Assembly (NCBI GenBank): GCA_022711355.1
Contig: JAKLFE010000030.1
Coordinates: forward strand, 1-53,868
Reading direction: 5' to 3'
Source of the DNA: Spirochaetota bacterium
Lineage (GTDB): Bacteria > Spirochaetota > Spirochaetia > Treponematales > Rectinemataceae
Length of the DNA stretch: 53,868 nt
This document shows positions 7,019-15,704 of this stretch, one piece after another. The notes beneath the pieces are model-generated. The model worked only from the letters and a program-made list of their open reading frames with translations. It did no database searches and had not been told where the DNA came from. Each line of letters starts with the position of its first letter. Position 1 is the stretch's first letter. A program made the position numbers and the translations under genes.

Positions 7019-8700
7019 TTCCACCCCGCCTTCATTTCCTTGGCGATGCGCGCCACGGGGACGCCGCCGTAGGAGAGCAGCTCGTCGTGGAAGGACTTCA
7101 GCGAGAACGAGGCGCCCAGCCTCGCCTCCGCCTCGCGCCGCAGGCCCTCGATCCCCTCGACGCCGAGCAGGTACATGATGGCCCCGCCCGGGAAGAGGCT
7201 GTTCTTGACGGCCTCGGAGCGGGCGAAGGGCTCGGAGGTCTTGGCCCGGTCGCGGTAGAAGCGCATCGCCTCGGCCATGGAGTAGACGCCGCAGTGGAGC
7301 CTGGCGTCCACCACGGCCCGGGCCGCCATGCGCCTCAGGGATGCCTTCTCGACCAGCTCCTCGAGGGGGGACAGGAAGCCGCGCCCCCCGGCCACCCCGG
7401 TGATGTAGCAGGCCCAGCCCTCGCAGAGGGTCCCCGAGCAGAGCATGGTCAGGCGGGCGGCCCCGTCGGTGCAGGACAGCTGGCCGATGCGCGACCTCGA
7501 TCGGAGCGCGTGCCAGTTCTGCGCGTGATGGCCCGCGCCCCCGTGGTGGAGGACGTGGTTGGTCTTGATGGCGTAGGTGCTGTTGGCCCGGAGCAGGGCC
7601 TCCCGCGCCTGGGCGGGCATGCACTCCTCGATCGGCGTCACGTTGTAGACGAAGGTGGCCGGCCGCGCGTAGCGCGGGGGGCAGCGGTAGAAGAGGAAGT
7701 ACAGGTGGGGCTGGGCCTCGCGGGCCCAGCGCGGGATCGCCCGGTACTCGAGGGGGAAGTCCGGCCAGGTGACGAGGCCCTCGCGCTCGTTCAGGAGCCG
7801 GAGCTCCTCCCAGCGCCTGCCGTACTCGCCCAGGTAGCCCGAGACGCCGGGGTGCTCCGCGGCGAGGCGCTCGGCGGCCTCCTCCGGCGAGGCGACGCCG
7901 AGGGCGCGGCATTCCCCGGCGAGCTCGGCGTCGCAGGCCTCGATGACGCCCTCCGCGTGGCGCGCGTACTCGAGGGGGTCGACCTCGGCCTCGTGGGCCC
8001 AGGCCAGGATGTCCCGGAAGGCCTTCTCCCCGCAGGCGTAGGCCTCGCTCGGGCGGGCGCGGAGCTCGGTCCCGAGGAAGGAGGCGAAGCCGCGGAAGGC
8101 CGCTATCCCGGCCTCGACGAGGCCCCGGTCGACCGACAGGCCCTCGTCGGCCTCCAGGATCGGGATCCCCGCGGCCAGGAAGGCGAGGGCCCCCTCGCAC
8201 TCGTCGAGGGCCCGGTCGACCCAGAGCGGCGGCGCCGCGGCCAGGTTGGCCTGCGCGTCGGCGAGGAAGCCGGGGAGGGCCTCGAGCCGGGCGGCCAGGC
8301 TCTCGGCCCGCTCGCCCATCGGCCTCGTGTCCGACAGGAAGGGGGACATGAGGGCGAAGGCCGCCTCCCCGCTGTACGAGACGGGGTTGCGGTCGAAGCA
8401 GCCTCCCGGGCCCCGCTCCCACTCCTGCATCAGCAGGTAGCCCCGCGCGAGGTCGTAGTCGATCTTCCGGAAGCGGTCGAGCCCCTCCGTCCCGATCTCC
8501 GCGAGCCTCCCGAGGAGGGCCCGTATCTCGGCGAGGGCCGCGCCCTGGCCGGCGGCGCCGAGGTCGGGGAGGAGGTGGCTGTAGCGGTGGAGGCCGGCGA
8601 AGCTGGCGTCCACCGGCCTCCTCGCGAAGAGATGCTCGAGGAAGCCCTCCAGCCAGGCGTCGAAGGCCGCCGCGCGGCCGGCTGCGGTCTCAGGCGGCAT
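7015..8700 (-). CDS. DUF885-family protein, long form with altered active site
   Basis: 561 residues, the usual size of DUF885 proteins. The start MPPETAAGRA lies two bases after the stop of the upstream oxidoreductase gene. C-terminal landmarks match the family: CEGWACY (426-432), a helix with RAVVDARLHCGVYS, FPGGAIMYLLGVEG and FHDELLSYGGVPV. The zinc-type motif that is usually HEAIPGHH reads HHGGAGHH at 385-392, so the glutamate expected to act as general base is H386. The protein may be inactive, may use different chemistry, or may act as a partner to the two short paralogues, which keep the glutamate. There is no signal peptide. It is translationally coupled to the next gene. Confidence 0.85.
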   Translation of the reverse strand: MPPETAAGRAAAFDAWLEGFLEHLFARRPVDASFAGLHRYSHLLPDLGAAGQGAALAEIRALLGRLAEIGTEGLDRFRKIDYDLARGYLLMQEWERGPGGCFDRNPVSYSGEAAFALMSPFLSDTRPMGERAESLAARLEALPGFLADAQANLAAAPPLWVDRALDECEGALAFLAAGIPILEADEGLSVDRGLVEAGIAAFRGFASFLGTELRARPSEAYACGEKAFRDILAWAHEAEVDPLEYARHAEGVIEACDAELAGECRALGVASPEEAAERLAAEHPGVSGYLGEYGRRWEELRLLNEREGLVTWPDFPLEYRAIPRWAREAQPHLYFLFYRCPPRYARPATFVYNVTPIEECMPAQAREALLRANSTYAIKTNHVLHHGGAGHHAQNWHALRSRSRIGQLSCTDGAARLTMLCSGTLCEGWACYITGVAGGRGFLSPLEELVEKASLRRMAARAVVDARLHCGVYSMAEAMRFYRDRAKTSEPFARSEAVKNSLFPGGAIMYLLGVEGIEGLRREAEARLGASFSLKSFHDELLSYGGVPVARIAKEMKAGWK

Positions 8701-8702
8701 CG

Positions 8703-9872
8703 TCAGACTTCCCCCTCGTGCACCCAGCGCTTCTCGTAGTGGGATCGGGCGGCCATGTTGATGATCTTCTGCACCCTGGCGCTCTGCCGGAAGTTGCCCT
8801 GGTTCTCCGGCCCGCCCGAGCTGATCTCCTTCATGAAGTCGTGGACCAGGCAGGCGTAGAAGACTTGGTCCCAGGACTGGCCTTCCTCGTAGGAGGGCGG
8901 GAAGAAGGCGTCGGGGATCTTCATGTCGACGTACTCGACGGCGTCGGCCTTCGCGCCCTTCAGCGTCTGGATGACCCCGAATTCCTCGACCAGGCGCGCC
9001 TGCAGGCCGCCCTTCGAGCCGAAGATCCGCGCCTCGATGCCGGGATAGTTGCCGACGGTCACGATGCTCGACTGGAGGGAGAACATCGTCCCGTTCGTCC
9101 CCTCGCCGATGAAGATGTCCGCGTCGTCGACGTTGATCCGCTGGACCTTGTCGTCGAGGTTGGTGAGCCTGCGCTCCTTCACCATGTTCATCATGAGGCA
9201 GGACACCCGCTCGAGATCGGCGCCGATCAGCTCGAGGCCGATGTCGATCGTCGGGGCCCCGTAGCCCTCGAGCGAGTACACGCCGATGCCCTCGGGGCTG
9301 AGGTCGGTATGGTAGGAGGGCGCCTTCTCGGGGTAGGAGCGATGGATCCGCTTGTCCATCGGGTACCAGGGATCGAGCCACTGGGAATTCTGCTCGTAGC
9401 CGTTGTACACGAAGGGATCGCCGATGAAGCCCTCCCGCACGAGGCTGAACATGTACTGCACCGCGGGCGCGTAGCGGAAGGTGAGCCCGACCTTGGTCTT
9501 GAGCCCCTTCCGCTCGGCCAGCTCCTGGGCGCGCAGCACGTCCTTGTAGTCGTGGCAGACGGGCTTCTCGACGAGGACGTGCTTCCCGGACTCGAGGGCC
9601 TGGAAGGTCAGCGTCTCGTGGGTCCGGTCGCTGGGGTCGCCGCCGCGGGTGACCACGTCGATGACGTCGATGTCCGACCGCTGGAGTATCTTGTCGTAGT
9701 CGGTATAGACCTCGGGGATCCCGAATTTGGCGGCCGCGTCCTTCGCGAGGTCCTCGTGGAGATCGCAGATGGCGACGAGGTCGCACAGAGGCGAGCCGGC
9801 GAAGCCGGGCAGGTGCGCCCGATTGCTCCATCGCCCGGCGCCGATGACTCCGACCCTCAGTTTATCAGGCAT
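8703..9872 (-). CDS. Gfo/Idh/MocA-family NAD(P)-dependent oxidoreductase
   Basis: 389 residues, within the family range. The Rossmann nucleotide-binding motif GVIGAGRWSNRAHLPGF begins at residue 8, and the diagnostic VEKPVCHD segment carries the catalytic lysine. The C-terminal half is the alpha/beta dimer and substrate domain. Members oxidise or reduce sugars, inositols and related polyols or imino compounds. Here the gene sits between a thiamine enzyme and peptidase-like genes, so it probably acts on the carbon skeleton released from the imported compound. A strong ribosome site (TAGGAGGATGCT) precedes the ATG. The substrate cannot be read from the sequence. Confidence 0.92.
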   Translation of the reverse strand: MPDKLRVGVIGAGRWSNRAHLPGFAGSPLCDLVAICDLHEDLAKDAAAKFGIPEVYTDYDKILQRSDIDVIDVVTRGGDPSDRTHETLTFQALESGKHVLVEKPVCHDYKDVLRAQELAERKGLKTKVGLTFRYAPAVQYMFSLVREGFIGDPFVYNGYEQNSQWLDPWYPMDKRIHRSYPEKAPSYHTDLSPEGIGVYSLEGYGAPTIDIGLELIGADLERVSCLMMNMVKERRLTNLDDKVQRINVDDADIFIGEGTNGTMFSLQSSIVTVGNYPGIEARIFGSKGGLQARLVEEFGVIQTLKGAKADAVEYVDMKIPDAFFPPSYEEGQSWDQVFYACLVHDFMKEISSGGPENQGNFRQSARVQKIINMAARSHYEKRWVHEGEV

Positions 9873-9889
9873 AGCATCCTCCTATTCCG

Positions 9890-11506
9890 CTATCTGTGCT
9901 TCCTCAGGACCAGGCCCTCGTACTCGCGGGGGTCGATGAGCGCCTCGATGATCACGGGCCCCTCGGCCTCGAGGGCGCCGGCGAGGGCGGCCCTATACGA
10001 GGCCGCGTCGCCCACGGTGACGGCCGGGACGCCGAAGACGTTTCCCATGCCGGGCATGCCGGCCGGGCCGAGCGCCGTATCCCCCTCGTCCTCGCCGCGC
10101 TTCATCTGCTTGATCCTGATGAGGCTCAGGCTGCGGTCGGCCATGACGATGAAGACGATCGGCAGCCCGAGCCTCCTCGCGGTCGCCATCTCCCCCGCCA
10201 TCATCATGAAGCCGCCGTCGCCGGTCACGCAGGCCACCTTCCGGTCGGGCATGGAGAGCTTGGCGGCTATGGCCGCCGGCACGCCGAAGCCCATCGAGGA
10301 CCAGCCGTTCGAGATGAGGAAGCCGTAGGGATGCCGCGCCTTCCAGGCCTGCCCCAGGAGGTGGGAGTGGGCCCCCACGTCGCAGGCGAGGATCCCGTCC
10401 TCGGGCAGGAGCTCCCGCAGGATGGCGACGGCGGCGAGGGGCCCGAAGCCGGCCTTCCCCGGGAGGAAGGCCGCGAACATCTCCTCCCTGCGGCGCCGCA
10501 TCGCGCCCAGGTCCCAGGCCGAGTCGAGGGGGGGCAGCCCCAGGAGGGCCTCGAGGGCCGGCCGGGGATCCCCCCCGACGCTGAGGACCGAGGGATAGGC
10601 TCGCGGGTCTATGTCGGCGGGCGTCGGGTCGACGCTCACCAGGGGCACGGGGGGCATCCATTCCTCGTAGTTGAACTCGACCGGGTCGTAGCCCACGCCG
10701 ATCACGATATCCGCCTGCGAGTAGGTCAGCGCGACGCGGTCGCTCAACGCGTGCATGAGGGTGCCCGCGTAGCTGGGGCCGTCCTCGTCGACGACGCCCT
10801 TCGCCATCGGGGTGACCACCACGGGGAGGCGGTGGCGGGCCGCGACGGCCTCGACGAGGGGACCGAGCCCGAAGCGGAGCGCCCCGGGCCCGACCGCCAG
10901 GAGGGGCTTGGCCTTGCCGGCGAGGAGGCGCTCCATCGAGGCGAGGAGCCTCGGCTCCGGCGGAGCCAGGGCCGGGCGGGAGGCGGGCTCGCCCTCCGTC
11001 GCCTCGCACTCCGCCTCGGCGATCCCGGCGGGGATGCCGATGTGGACGGGGCCCGGCTGCTCGGCGGTCGCGATCCCGACGGCCTTCGCGAGGACGGCGT
11101 CGATGTTGGCGGGCCCGAGCCGGACGCTCCACTTCGTCAGCGGGCGCATGAGGGCCTGGTGGTCGATGCCCATCTGGACGGTGCGGCCCGCCATGGCGTC
11201 GGGCTGCTCGTGGGTCAGGGCCAGCACCGCCGCGCGGTCGAGGTAGGCGCCGCCTATTCCCGTGGCGAGGTTGGTCGCGCCCGGACCGAAGGTCGCGAAG
11301 CAGAGCCCGGGCGCCGGCCGGTACCAGGCGTGGACCGCCGCCATGAAGCCCGCGCTCGCCTCGTTGGCCACCAGCACGAAGCGGATCCCCGCGCGGCGCA
11401 TGGCGTCCATGTAGGGAAGCCAGTCGCCTCCCGGTATGCCGAAGGCGAACTCCACGCCGTGCCGCTTGAGCAGGGCGGCCAGGTGCTCGGCGACGGTCGT
11501 CCTCAT
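9890..11506 (-). CDS. Thiamine-diphosphate enzyme, acetolactate synthase/decarboxylase type
   Basis: 538 residues with the three-domain order of the acetolactate synthase / benzoylformate decarboxylase group. The N-terminal pyrimidine-binding domain has E49 in VANEASAGF, the activating glutamate. The middle domain spans about 185-325. The C-terminal domain has GDGGF at 429-433. The magnesium/diphosphate motif normally ends in NN about 25 residues later, but here positions 456-457 are AD (VMADRSL). D457 may still hold the metal. The enzyme could decarboxylate a 2-oxo acid or make a C-C bond; the substrate is unknown. Its ATG overlaps the stop of the M18 peptidase gene by four bases. It is too divergent to be called ilvB, and no small subunit gene is nearby. 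Confidence 0.88.
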   Translation of the reverse strand: MRTTVAEHLAALLKRHGVEFAFGIPGGDWLPYMDAMRRAGIRFVLVANEASAGFMAAVHAWYRPAPGLCFATFGPGATNLATGIGGAYLDRAAVLALTHEQPDAMAGRTVQMGIDHQALMRPLTKWSVRLGPANIDAVLAKAVGIATAEQPGPVHIGIPAGIAEAECEATEGEPASRPALAPPEPRLLASMERLLAGKAKPLLAVGPGALRFGLGPLVEAVAARHRLPVVVTPMAKGVVDEDGPSYAGTLMHALSDRVALTYSQADIVIGVGYDPVEFNYEEWMPPVPLVSVDPTPADIDPRAYPSVLSVGGDPRPALEALLGLPPLDSAWDLGAMRRRREEMFAAFLPGKAGFGPLAAVAILRELLPEDGILACDVGAHSHLLGQAWKARHPYGFLISNGWSSMGFGVPAAIAAKLSMPDRKVACVTGDGGFMMMAGEMATARRLGLPIVFIVMADRSLSLIRIKQMKRGEDEGDTALGPAGMPGMGNVFGVPAVTVGDAASYRAALAGALEAEGPVIIEALIDPREYEGLVLRKHR

Positions 11507-12801
11507 GCGAAGTACCTCGCGAAGGCGCGCAGCGCGCAGTGGGCGTCCTTGACCCCGCAGAGCTCCCGTATGGAGTGCATCGCGAGCAGGGGCACGCCCA
11601 CGTCCACGCCCCTGAGGGCCACCTGGGTGACGACCGACGAGCCCGCGGCCGAGCCGCCGGGCGCGTCCGCGCGGTTGACGTAGTGCTGGCAGGGCACGCC
11701 GGCCTCCTCGCACAGGGCCCGGAACGCGGCTATGCCCTCGCTGTCCGAGGTGAACTTCTGCGCCCCGCTCGACTTGACGGCCAGGCCGCGGTTGAGCTTG
11801 GCCTTGGTCGCCGGGTCGCTCTTCTCGGGAGCGTTCGGATGGAGGCACTGGGACATGTCCGCCGAGATCATGAAGGAGTTGCTCACCGCCCGGAAGAAGC
11901 CCGAGCGCGTCTCGCCCAGGGCGAGGGCGATGCGCTCCATGACGGTGGCCAGCATCGGCGACTCGGCGCCCTGCTTGGTCCGGTTCCCCATCTCCTCGCT
12001 GTCGAAGCCGCACAGGAGCGAGGTGGCCTCCCCGGGCCCCGCGCCCTCGAGGGCCCGGAGCCCGGCGTAGAAGAGCGCCAGGTCGTCGAGCTTGGTCGAG
12101 GAGATGAACTCCCCGTGCTGCCCGACCAGGCTGCCCTTCTCGTATTCGCCCGCGCTGAGCTCGTAGGCGAGGATCCGCTCCTCCTCGACGCCGAGCCTCT
12201 CGGCCAGGAGCCTCGCCACGCGCCTCTCGTTCGGGACGCCCGGGTCGACCTCGCCGAGCAGGGGCAGCAGGTCCTTCTGCGCGTTGAGCGCCACGCCCGA
12301 GTTCACGTCCTTGTTGTGGTGGATGCTGAGGTTGGGGATGTACAGGAGAGGCTCGTCGAAGCGGACGAGGAGGTTCGTCGGGGAGAGCGGGCGGGGGCCG
12401 CGGAGGGAGACCCTGCCCGCGAGGGACAGGGGCCGGTCGAGCCAGGTATTCAGTATCGGGGAGCCGTAGACCTCGACGTTCAGCTTGAGGTACTGGCCCT
12501 CGACGGCCATCTCGGGGCTCGGCTTCAGGCGGATCGCGGGCGAGTCGGTGTGGGCGACGAGGAGCTTGAAGCCGGCCTCGCCGATCTCGCCCGAGCCGAC
12601 GATGAAGGCGAGTATCGCCGAGCCGTTGCTCGAATAGAAGTACTTGCCGCCCTTCTCGAGGGCCCATTCCGCCCCCGGGTCGAGGCGCCCGAAGCCCGCC
12701 CCCTCGAGGATGGCCTCGGCGTTGGCGACGACGTGGAACTCGCTCGGAGAGTCGTGGATGAAGTCCAAGAGCGAATGCGCGTACTCGGTTTCCTCGGACA
12801 T
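11503..12801 (-). CDS. M18-family aspartyl/metallo-aminopeptidase
   Basis: 432 residues, the normal length for M18 (aspartyl aminopeptidase/ApeB-like). Signatures in order: LLVAHTDSPAIRLKP with H84 and D86, IHHNKDVNSG, GQHGEFISSTKLDDLA, LCGFDSEEMGN with the acidic pair, MSQCLHPN and the C-terminal AMHSIREL. These supply the two-zinc site. Members release N-terminal residues from peptides in the cytoplasm and usually form dodecameric cages. The start is supported by AAGGGAG nine bases upstream. It follows the importer genes by 14 bases, so it is the most direct argument that the imported compound is a peptide or has a peptide bond. Confidence 0.94.
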   Translation of the reverse strand: MSEETEYAHSLLDFIHDSPSEFHVVANAEAILEGAGFGRLDPGAEWALEKGGKYFYSSNGSAILAFIVGSGEIGEAGFKLLVAHTDSPAIRLKPSPEMAVEGQYLKLNVEVYGSPILNTWLDRPLSLAGRVSLRGPRPLSPTNLLVRFDEPLLYIPNLSIHHNKDVNSGVALNAQKDLLPLLGEVDPGVPNERRVARLLAERLGVEEERILAYELSAGEYEKGSLVGQHGEFISSTKLDDLALFYAGLRALEGAGPGEATSLLCGFDSEEMGNRTKQGAESPMLATVMERIALALGETRSGFFRAVSNSFMISADMSQCLHPNAPEKSDPATKAKLNRGLAVKSSGAQKFTSDSEGIAAFRALCEEAGVPCQHYVNRADAPGGSAAGSSVVTQVALRGVDVGVPLLAMHSIRELCGVKDAHCALRAFARYFA

Positions 12802-12815
12802 GCGCGGTACTCCCT

Positions 12816-13796
12816 TCAGGCCTTGTGGCAAGCGCAGTAGTGGCCGGGGCCGAGCTCCCGGAAGGCCGGCTCGCCCTCCTCGCAGGCCGGCCCGGCCATG
12901 GGGCATCGAGGATGGAAGCAGCAGCCCCGCGGCGGGTTCAGCGCGCTCGGGATCTCGCCTTCCAGCGTCTTGATCGGGTTCCTCGCGGCGTACTCGGGAT
13001 CGGGCACGGGGATCGCGGCCAGCAACGCCCTCGTGTAGGGGTGCAGGGGAGCGCGGAACAGCTCGTCCCGGCCGGCCAGCTCGACGATCCGCCCGAGGTA
13101 CATGACGGCTATCCGCGTCGAGATGTGCCGCACCATGGACAGGTCGTGGGCGATGAACAGGTAGGTCAGGCCGAACTCGCCCTGCAGGTCCTCGAGCAGG
13201 GTCACGACCTGGGCCTGGACGGAGACGTCGAGCGCGGAGATGGGCTCGTCGCAGACGATGAACTCGGGCTTGACGGCGAGGGCCCTGGCGATGCCGATCC
13301 GCTGCCGCTGCCCCCCCGAGAACTCGTGGGGGAAGCGGTTCACGAAGGACTGGTCGAGGTTCACCTTCCGGAGGAGCTCGCGGCCCAGCTCCAGCCGCTC
13401 CTTCTTGCCGATATCCTTCCGGTGGAGCGTGAGGGGCTCGCAGACGATGCTCCCGATCGTCTGGCGGGGGTTCAGCGAGGAATAGGGGTCCTGGAAGATG
13501 ATCTGGATCTTCTTCCGGTAGGGCAGGAGCTCCTGGCGCGAGAGCCCGGCGAGGTCGACGCCCCGGTAGGAGACCGATCCCTCGGTCGGCGGGTAGAGCT
13601 GGAGCATCGTCCGGCCCATGGTCGACTTCCCGCAGCCGCTCTCGCCGACCACGCCGAGGGTCTCGCCCTCGATGACGTCGAAGCTGACGCCGTCGACAGC
13701 CCGGACGGTCTTCTTCCGCTGGAGGAAGCCGCCGCCGACGCTGAAATGCTTCTTGAGGCCCCGCACCTCGACGAGGGCCCTTCCCGCGCCTGCCAT
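12816..13796 (-). CDS. oppF: Oligopeptide/dipeptide ABC transporter ATP-binding protein, OppF/DppF type
   Basis: 326 residues from the ATG at 13796, preferred over an upstream in-frame start at 13823 because GGGAGGGA precedes it and it overlaps the oppD stop by one base. Walker A (GESGCGKST), Q-loop (FQDPYSSLNPRQ), signature SGGQRQR and Walker B (FIVCDEP) are all intact. The C-terminal oligopeptide extension contains CCFHPRC with the spaced cysteines (C...C...C) typical of the Opp/Dpp family. It forms the ATPase heterodimer with OppD beneath the OppBC channel. Confidence 0.95.
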   Translation of the reverse strand: MAGAGRALVEVRGLKKHFSVGGGFLQRKKTVRAVDGVSFDVIEGETLGVVGESGCGKSTMGRTMLQLYPPTEGSVSYRGVDLAGLSRQELLPYRKKIQIIFQDPYSSLNPRQTIGSIVCEPLTLHRKDIGKKERLELGRELLRKVNLDQSFVNRFPHEFSGGQRQRIGIARALAVKPEFIVCDEPISALDVSVQAQVVTLLEDLQGEFGLTYLFIAHDLSMVRHISTRIAVMYLGRIVELAGRDELFRAPLHPYTRALLAAIPVPDPEYAARNPIKTLEGEIPSALNPPRGCCFHPRCPMAGPACEEGEPAFRELGPGHYCACHKA

Positions 13797-14773
13797 CAGA
13801 GTCCCTCCCCCGCGTTCCAGCACGCGACCTGGTGCCCCCGCTCGAGCTCGGCGAGGGCGGGGTTCTCGGCGCGGCAGCGCTCGGCGGCCCGGCCGCAGCG
13901 CGGCGCGAAGGGGCAGCCCCCCCCGAGCGCGCGCAGGTTGGGCGGGGCGCCCTTTATTGGGATCAGGCGCCGCCGCCGGTCCGCCCCGTTGGCGGGGAGG
14001 GAGTTGAGCAGGCCGATCGTGTAGGGATGGGCGGTGCGCGCGAACAGGCTCCCGACGTCGGCCTTCTCGACGATGTAGCCGGCGTACATCACCTGGACGT
14101 TCTGCGCGAAGTTGGCGACGATCCCCAGGTCGTGGGTGATCCAGACGATGGCCATGCCGAACTGGTCCTTCAGCTCCCTGACGAGGTTCATGATCTGGGC
14201 CTGGATGGTGACGTCCAGCGCCGTCGTGGGCTCGTCCGCGATGAGGAGCCTCGGCTCGCAGGCCAGGGCCATGGCGATCATCACCCGCTGCCGCATCCCG
14301 CCGGAGAACTGGAAGGTGTATTCGCCGATCAGCTCCTCGGCCTTCGGGATCCCGACCAGCCGGAGGAGCCGGATCGCCCGGTCGAGGGCCTCCCGGCGCG
14401 AGACGCCCAGGTGCTTGACCAGGCCCTCCGTCATCTGCCGCTTGATCGACAGGACGGGATTGAGGCTGGTCATGGGATCCTGGAAGACCATCCCGATGTC
14501 CCTGCCGCGGAGCTTCCTGATCTCCGTGTCGGAGAGCTTGAGCAGGTCGACCCCGCGGAACAGCGCCTCGCCCGCCTCGACCCTGCCCGTCGTCCCCTGG
14601 AGCAGCTGGAGGATGGAGAGCATGCCGACGCTCTTGCCGCAGCCGCTCTCCCCGACCACGGCCAGGGTCTCGCCCTCGTCGACCGTGTAGGAGATCCCGT
14701 TGACCGCCCTGACGACGCCCTCCCTCGTATGGAAGCGGGTCCTCAGGTCCTTGACTTCGAGCATGGTTCCCAT
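13796..14773 (-). CDS. oppD: Oligopeptide/dipeptide ABC transporter ATP-binding protein, OppD/DppD type
   Basis: 325 residues. Walker A GESGCGKS, Q-loop FQDPMTSLNP, signature SGGMRQR and Walker B LLIADEPTTALD are present, followed by the family C-terminal domain (HPYTIGLLNSLP, then CPFAPRC). It pairs with the following OppF. It starts 10 bases after oppC. The Opp/Dpp/Nik family also carries glycopeptides, nickel and some sugars, so the substrate is not fixed by this gene alone. Confidence 0.95.
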   Translation of the reverse strand: MGTMLEVKDLRTRFHTREGVVRAVNGISYTVDEGETLAVVGESGCGKSVGMLSILQLLQGTTGRVEAGEALFRGVDLLKLSDTEIRKLRGRDIGMVFQDPMTSLNPVLSIKRQMTEGLVKHLGVSRREALDRAIRLLRLVGIPKAEELIGEYTFQFSGGMRQRVMIAMALACEPRLLIADEPTTALDVTIQAQIMNLVRELKDQFGMAIVWITHDLGIVANFAQNVQVMYAGYIVEKADVGSLFARTAHPYTIGLLNSLPANGADRRRRLIPIKGAPPNLRALGGGCPFAPRCGRAAERCRAENPALAELERGHQVACWNAGEGL

Positions 14774-14783
14774 CGCGGCCTTC

Positions 14784-15704
14784 CTAGAGGGTCGGGTCGA
14801 GGGCGTCCTGGAGCCCGTCGCCTATGAAGTTGACGCAGAGCACCGTCATGAGGATCGCCATGCCGGGGAAGAAGGTCAGCCAGGGCTCGGTCGCCATGGT
14901 CGCCTGGCTGTCCATGAGCATGTTGCCCCAGGTCGGCGTGGGCGGGTTCACGCCCATCCCCAGGAAGCTCAGCGACGACTCCAGGATGATCGCGTTGCCG
15001 ACCCCCAGGGTCGTCCCGATGATGATCGAGTTGCCGATGTTCGGCAGGATGTGCCGAAGGATGATCGGCAGGTCGCCGAAGCCGAGGGCCCTGGCGGCGA
15101 CGACGTACTCGTTCTCCTTCACCGAGAGGATGGAGCCGCGGACGACCCGCGCCGTGGTCATCCAGCTGAGGAAGCCGATGATCGCCACGAGGCTCGCGAT
15201 GCTCGAGCCGGCGTAGGCGCTGATCACGATGATGAGGGGCAGGGTGGGGATCGAGTACGCGAGGTCCGTGAGCCGCATGAGGAGGTTGTCGACGCCTCGC
15301 CCGTAGTAGCCCGCGGCCGAGCCGATCAGGGTGCCGAGCATGGACCCCAGCAGCGCGGCGCTGAGCCCGATCGTGACCGAGATGCGGCCGCCGTAGAGGA
15401 GCCTGGTGAACAGGTCGCGGCCGAGGCCGTCGGTCCCGAAGACGTGCCGCGCCGAGGGGGGCCTGCGGATGTTCCGCAGGTCGATCGCGTCGAACTTGTA
15501 GGGGGCTATCAGCGGCGCGAGGAAGCACAGGGCCGCGATCGCGAGGAGCAGGCAGGTCGAGGCGACGGCGAGCTTGTGCTTGCGGAATTTGTCCCAGGCG
15601 ATCCTGGCGTTCGAGCGCTGGGCGGCGGTTATGCCCTCGACCTCGGCGGTCTGCGGCTCCATGATGGGCGCGGCCACGGCTCCTCCCTTCCTTTCCGCCG
15701 TCAT
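14784..15704 (-). CDS. oppC: Peptide ABC transporter permease, OppC/DppC type
   Basis: 306 residues from the ATG at 15704, which overlaps the oppB stop by four bases. An ATG at 15662 is an alternative, because a GGAGGAG lies between the two. The cytoplasmic N-terminus (about 40 residues) is followed by helix one (ASTCLLLAIAALCFLAPLIA), the FGTDGLGRDLF segment typical of OppC/DppC, and five further helices. The EAA loop ARALGFGDLPIILRHILPN contacts the ATPases. A C-terminal GDGLQDALDPTL ending is characteristic of the family. Confidence 0.94.
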   Translation of the reverse strand: MTAERKGGAVAAPIMEPQTAEVEGITAAQRSNARIAWDKFRKHKLAVASTCLLLAIAALCFLAPLIAPYKFDAIDLRNIRRPPSARHVFGTDGLGRDLFTRLLYGGRISVTIGLSAALLGSMLGTLIGSAAGYYGRGVDNLLMRLTDLAYSIPTLPLIIVISAYAGSSIASLVAIIGFLSWMTTARVVRGSILSVKENEYVVAARALGFGDLPIILRHILPNIGNSIIIGTTLGVGNAIILESSLSFLGMGVNPPTPTWGNMLMDSQATMATEPWLTFFPGMAILMTVLCVNFIGDGLQDALDPTL

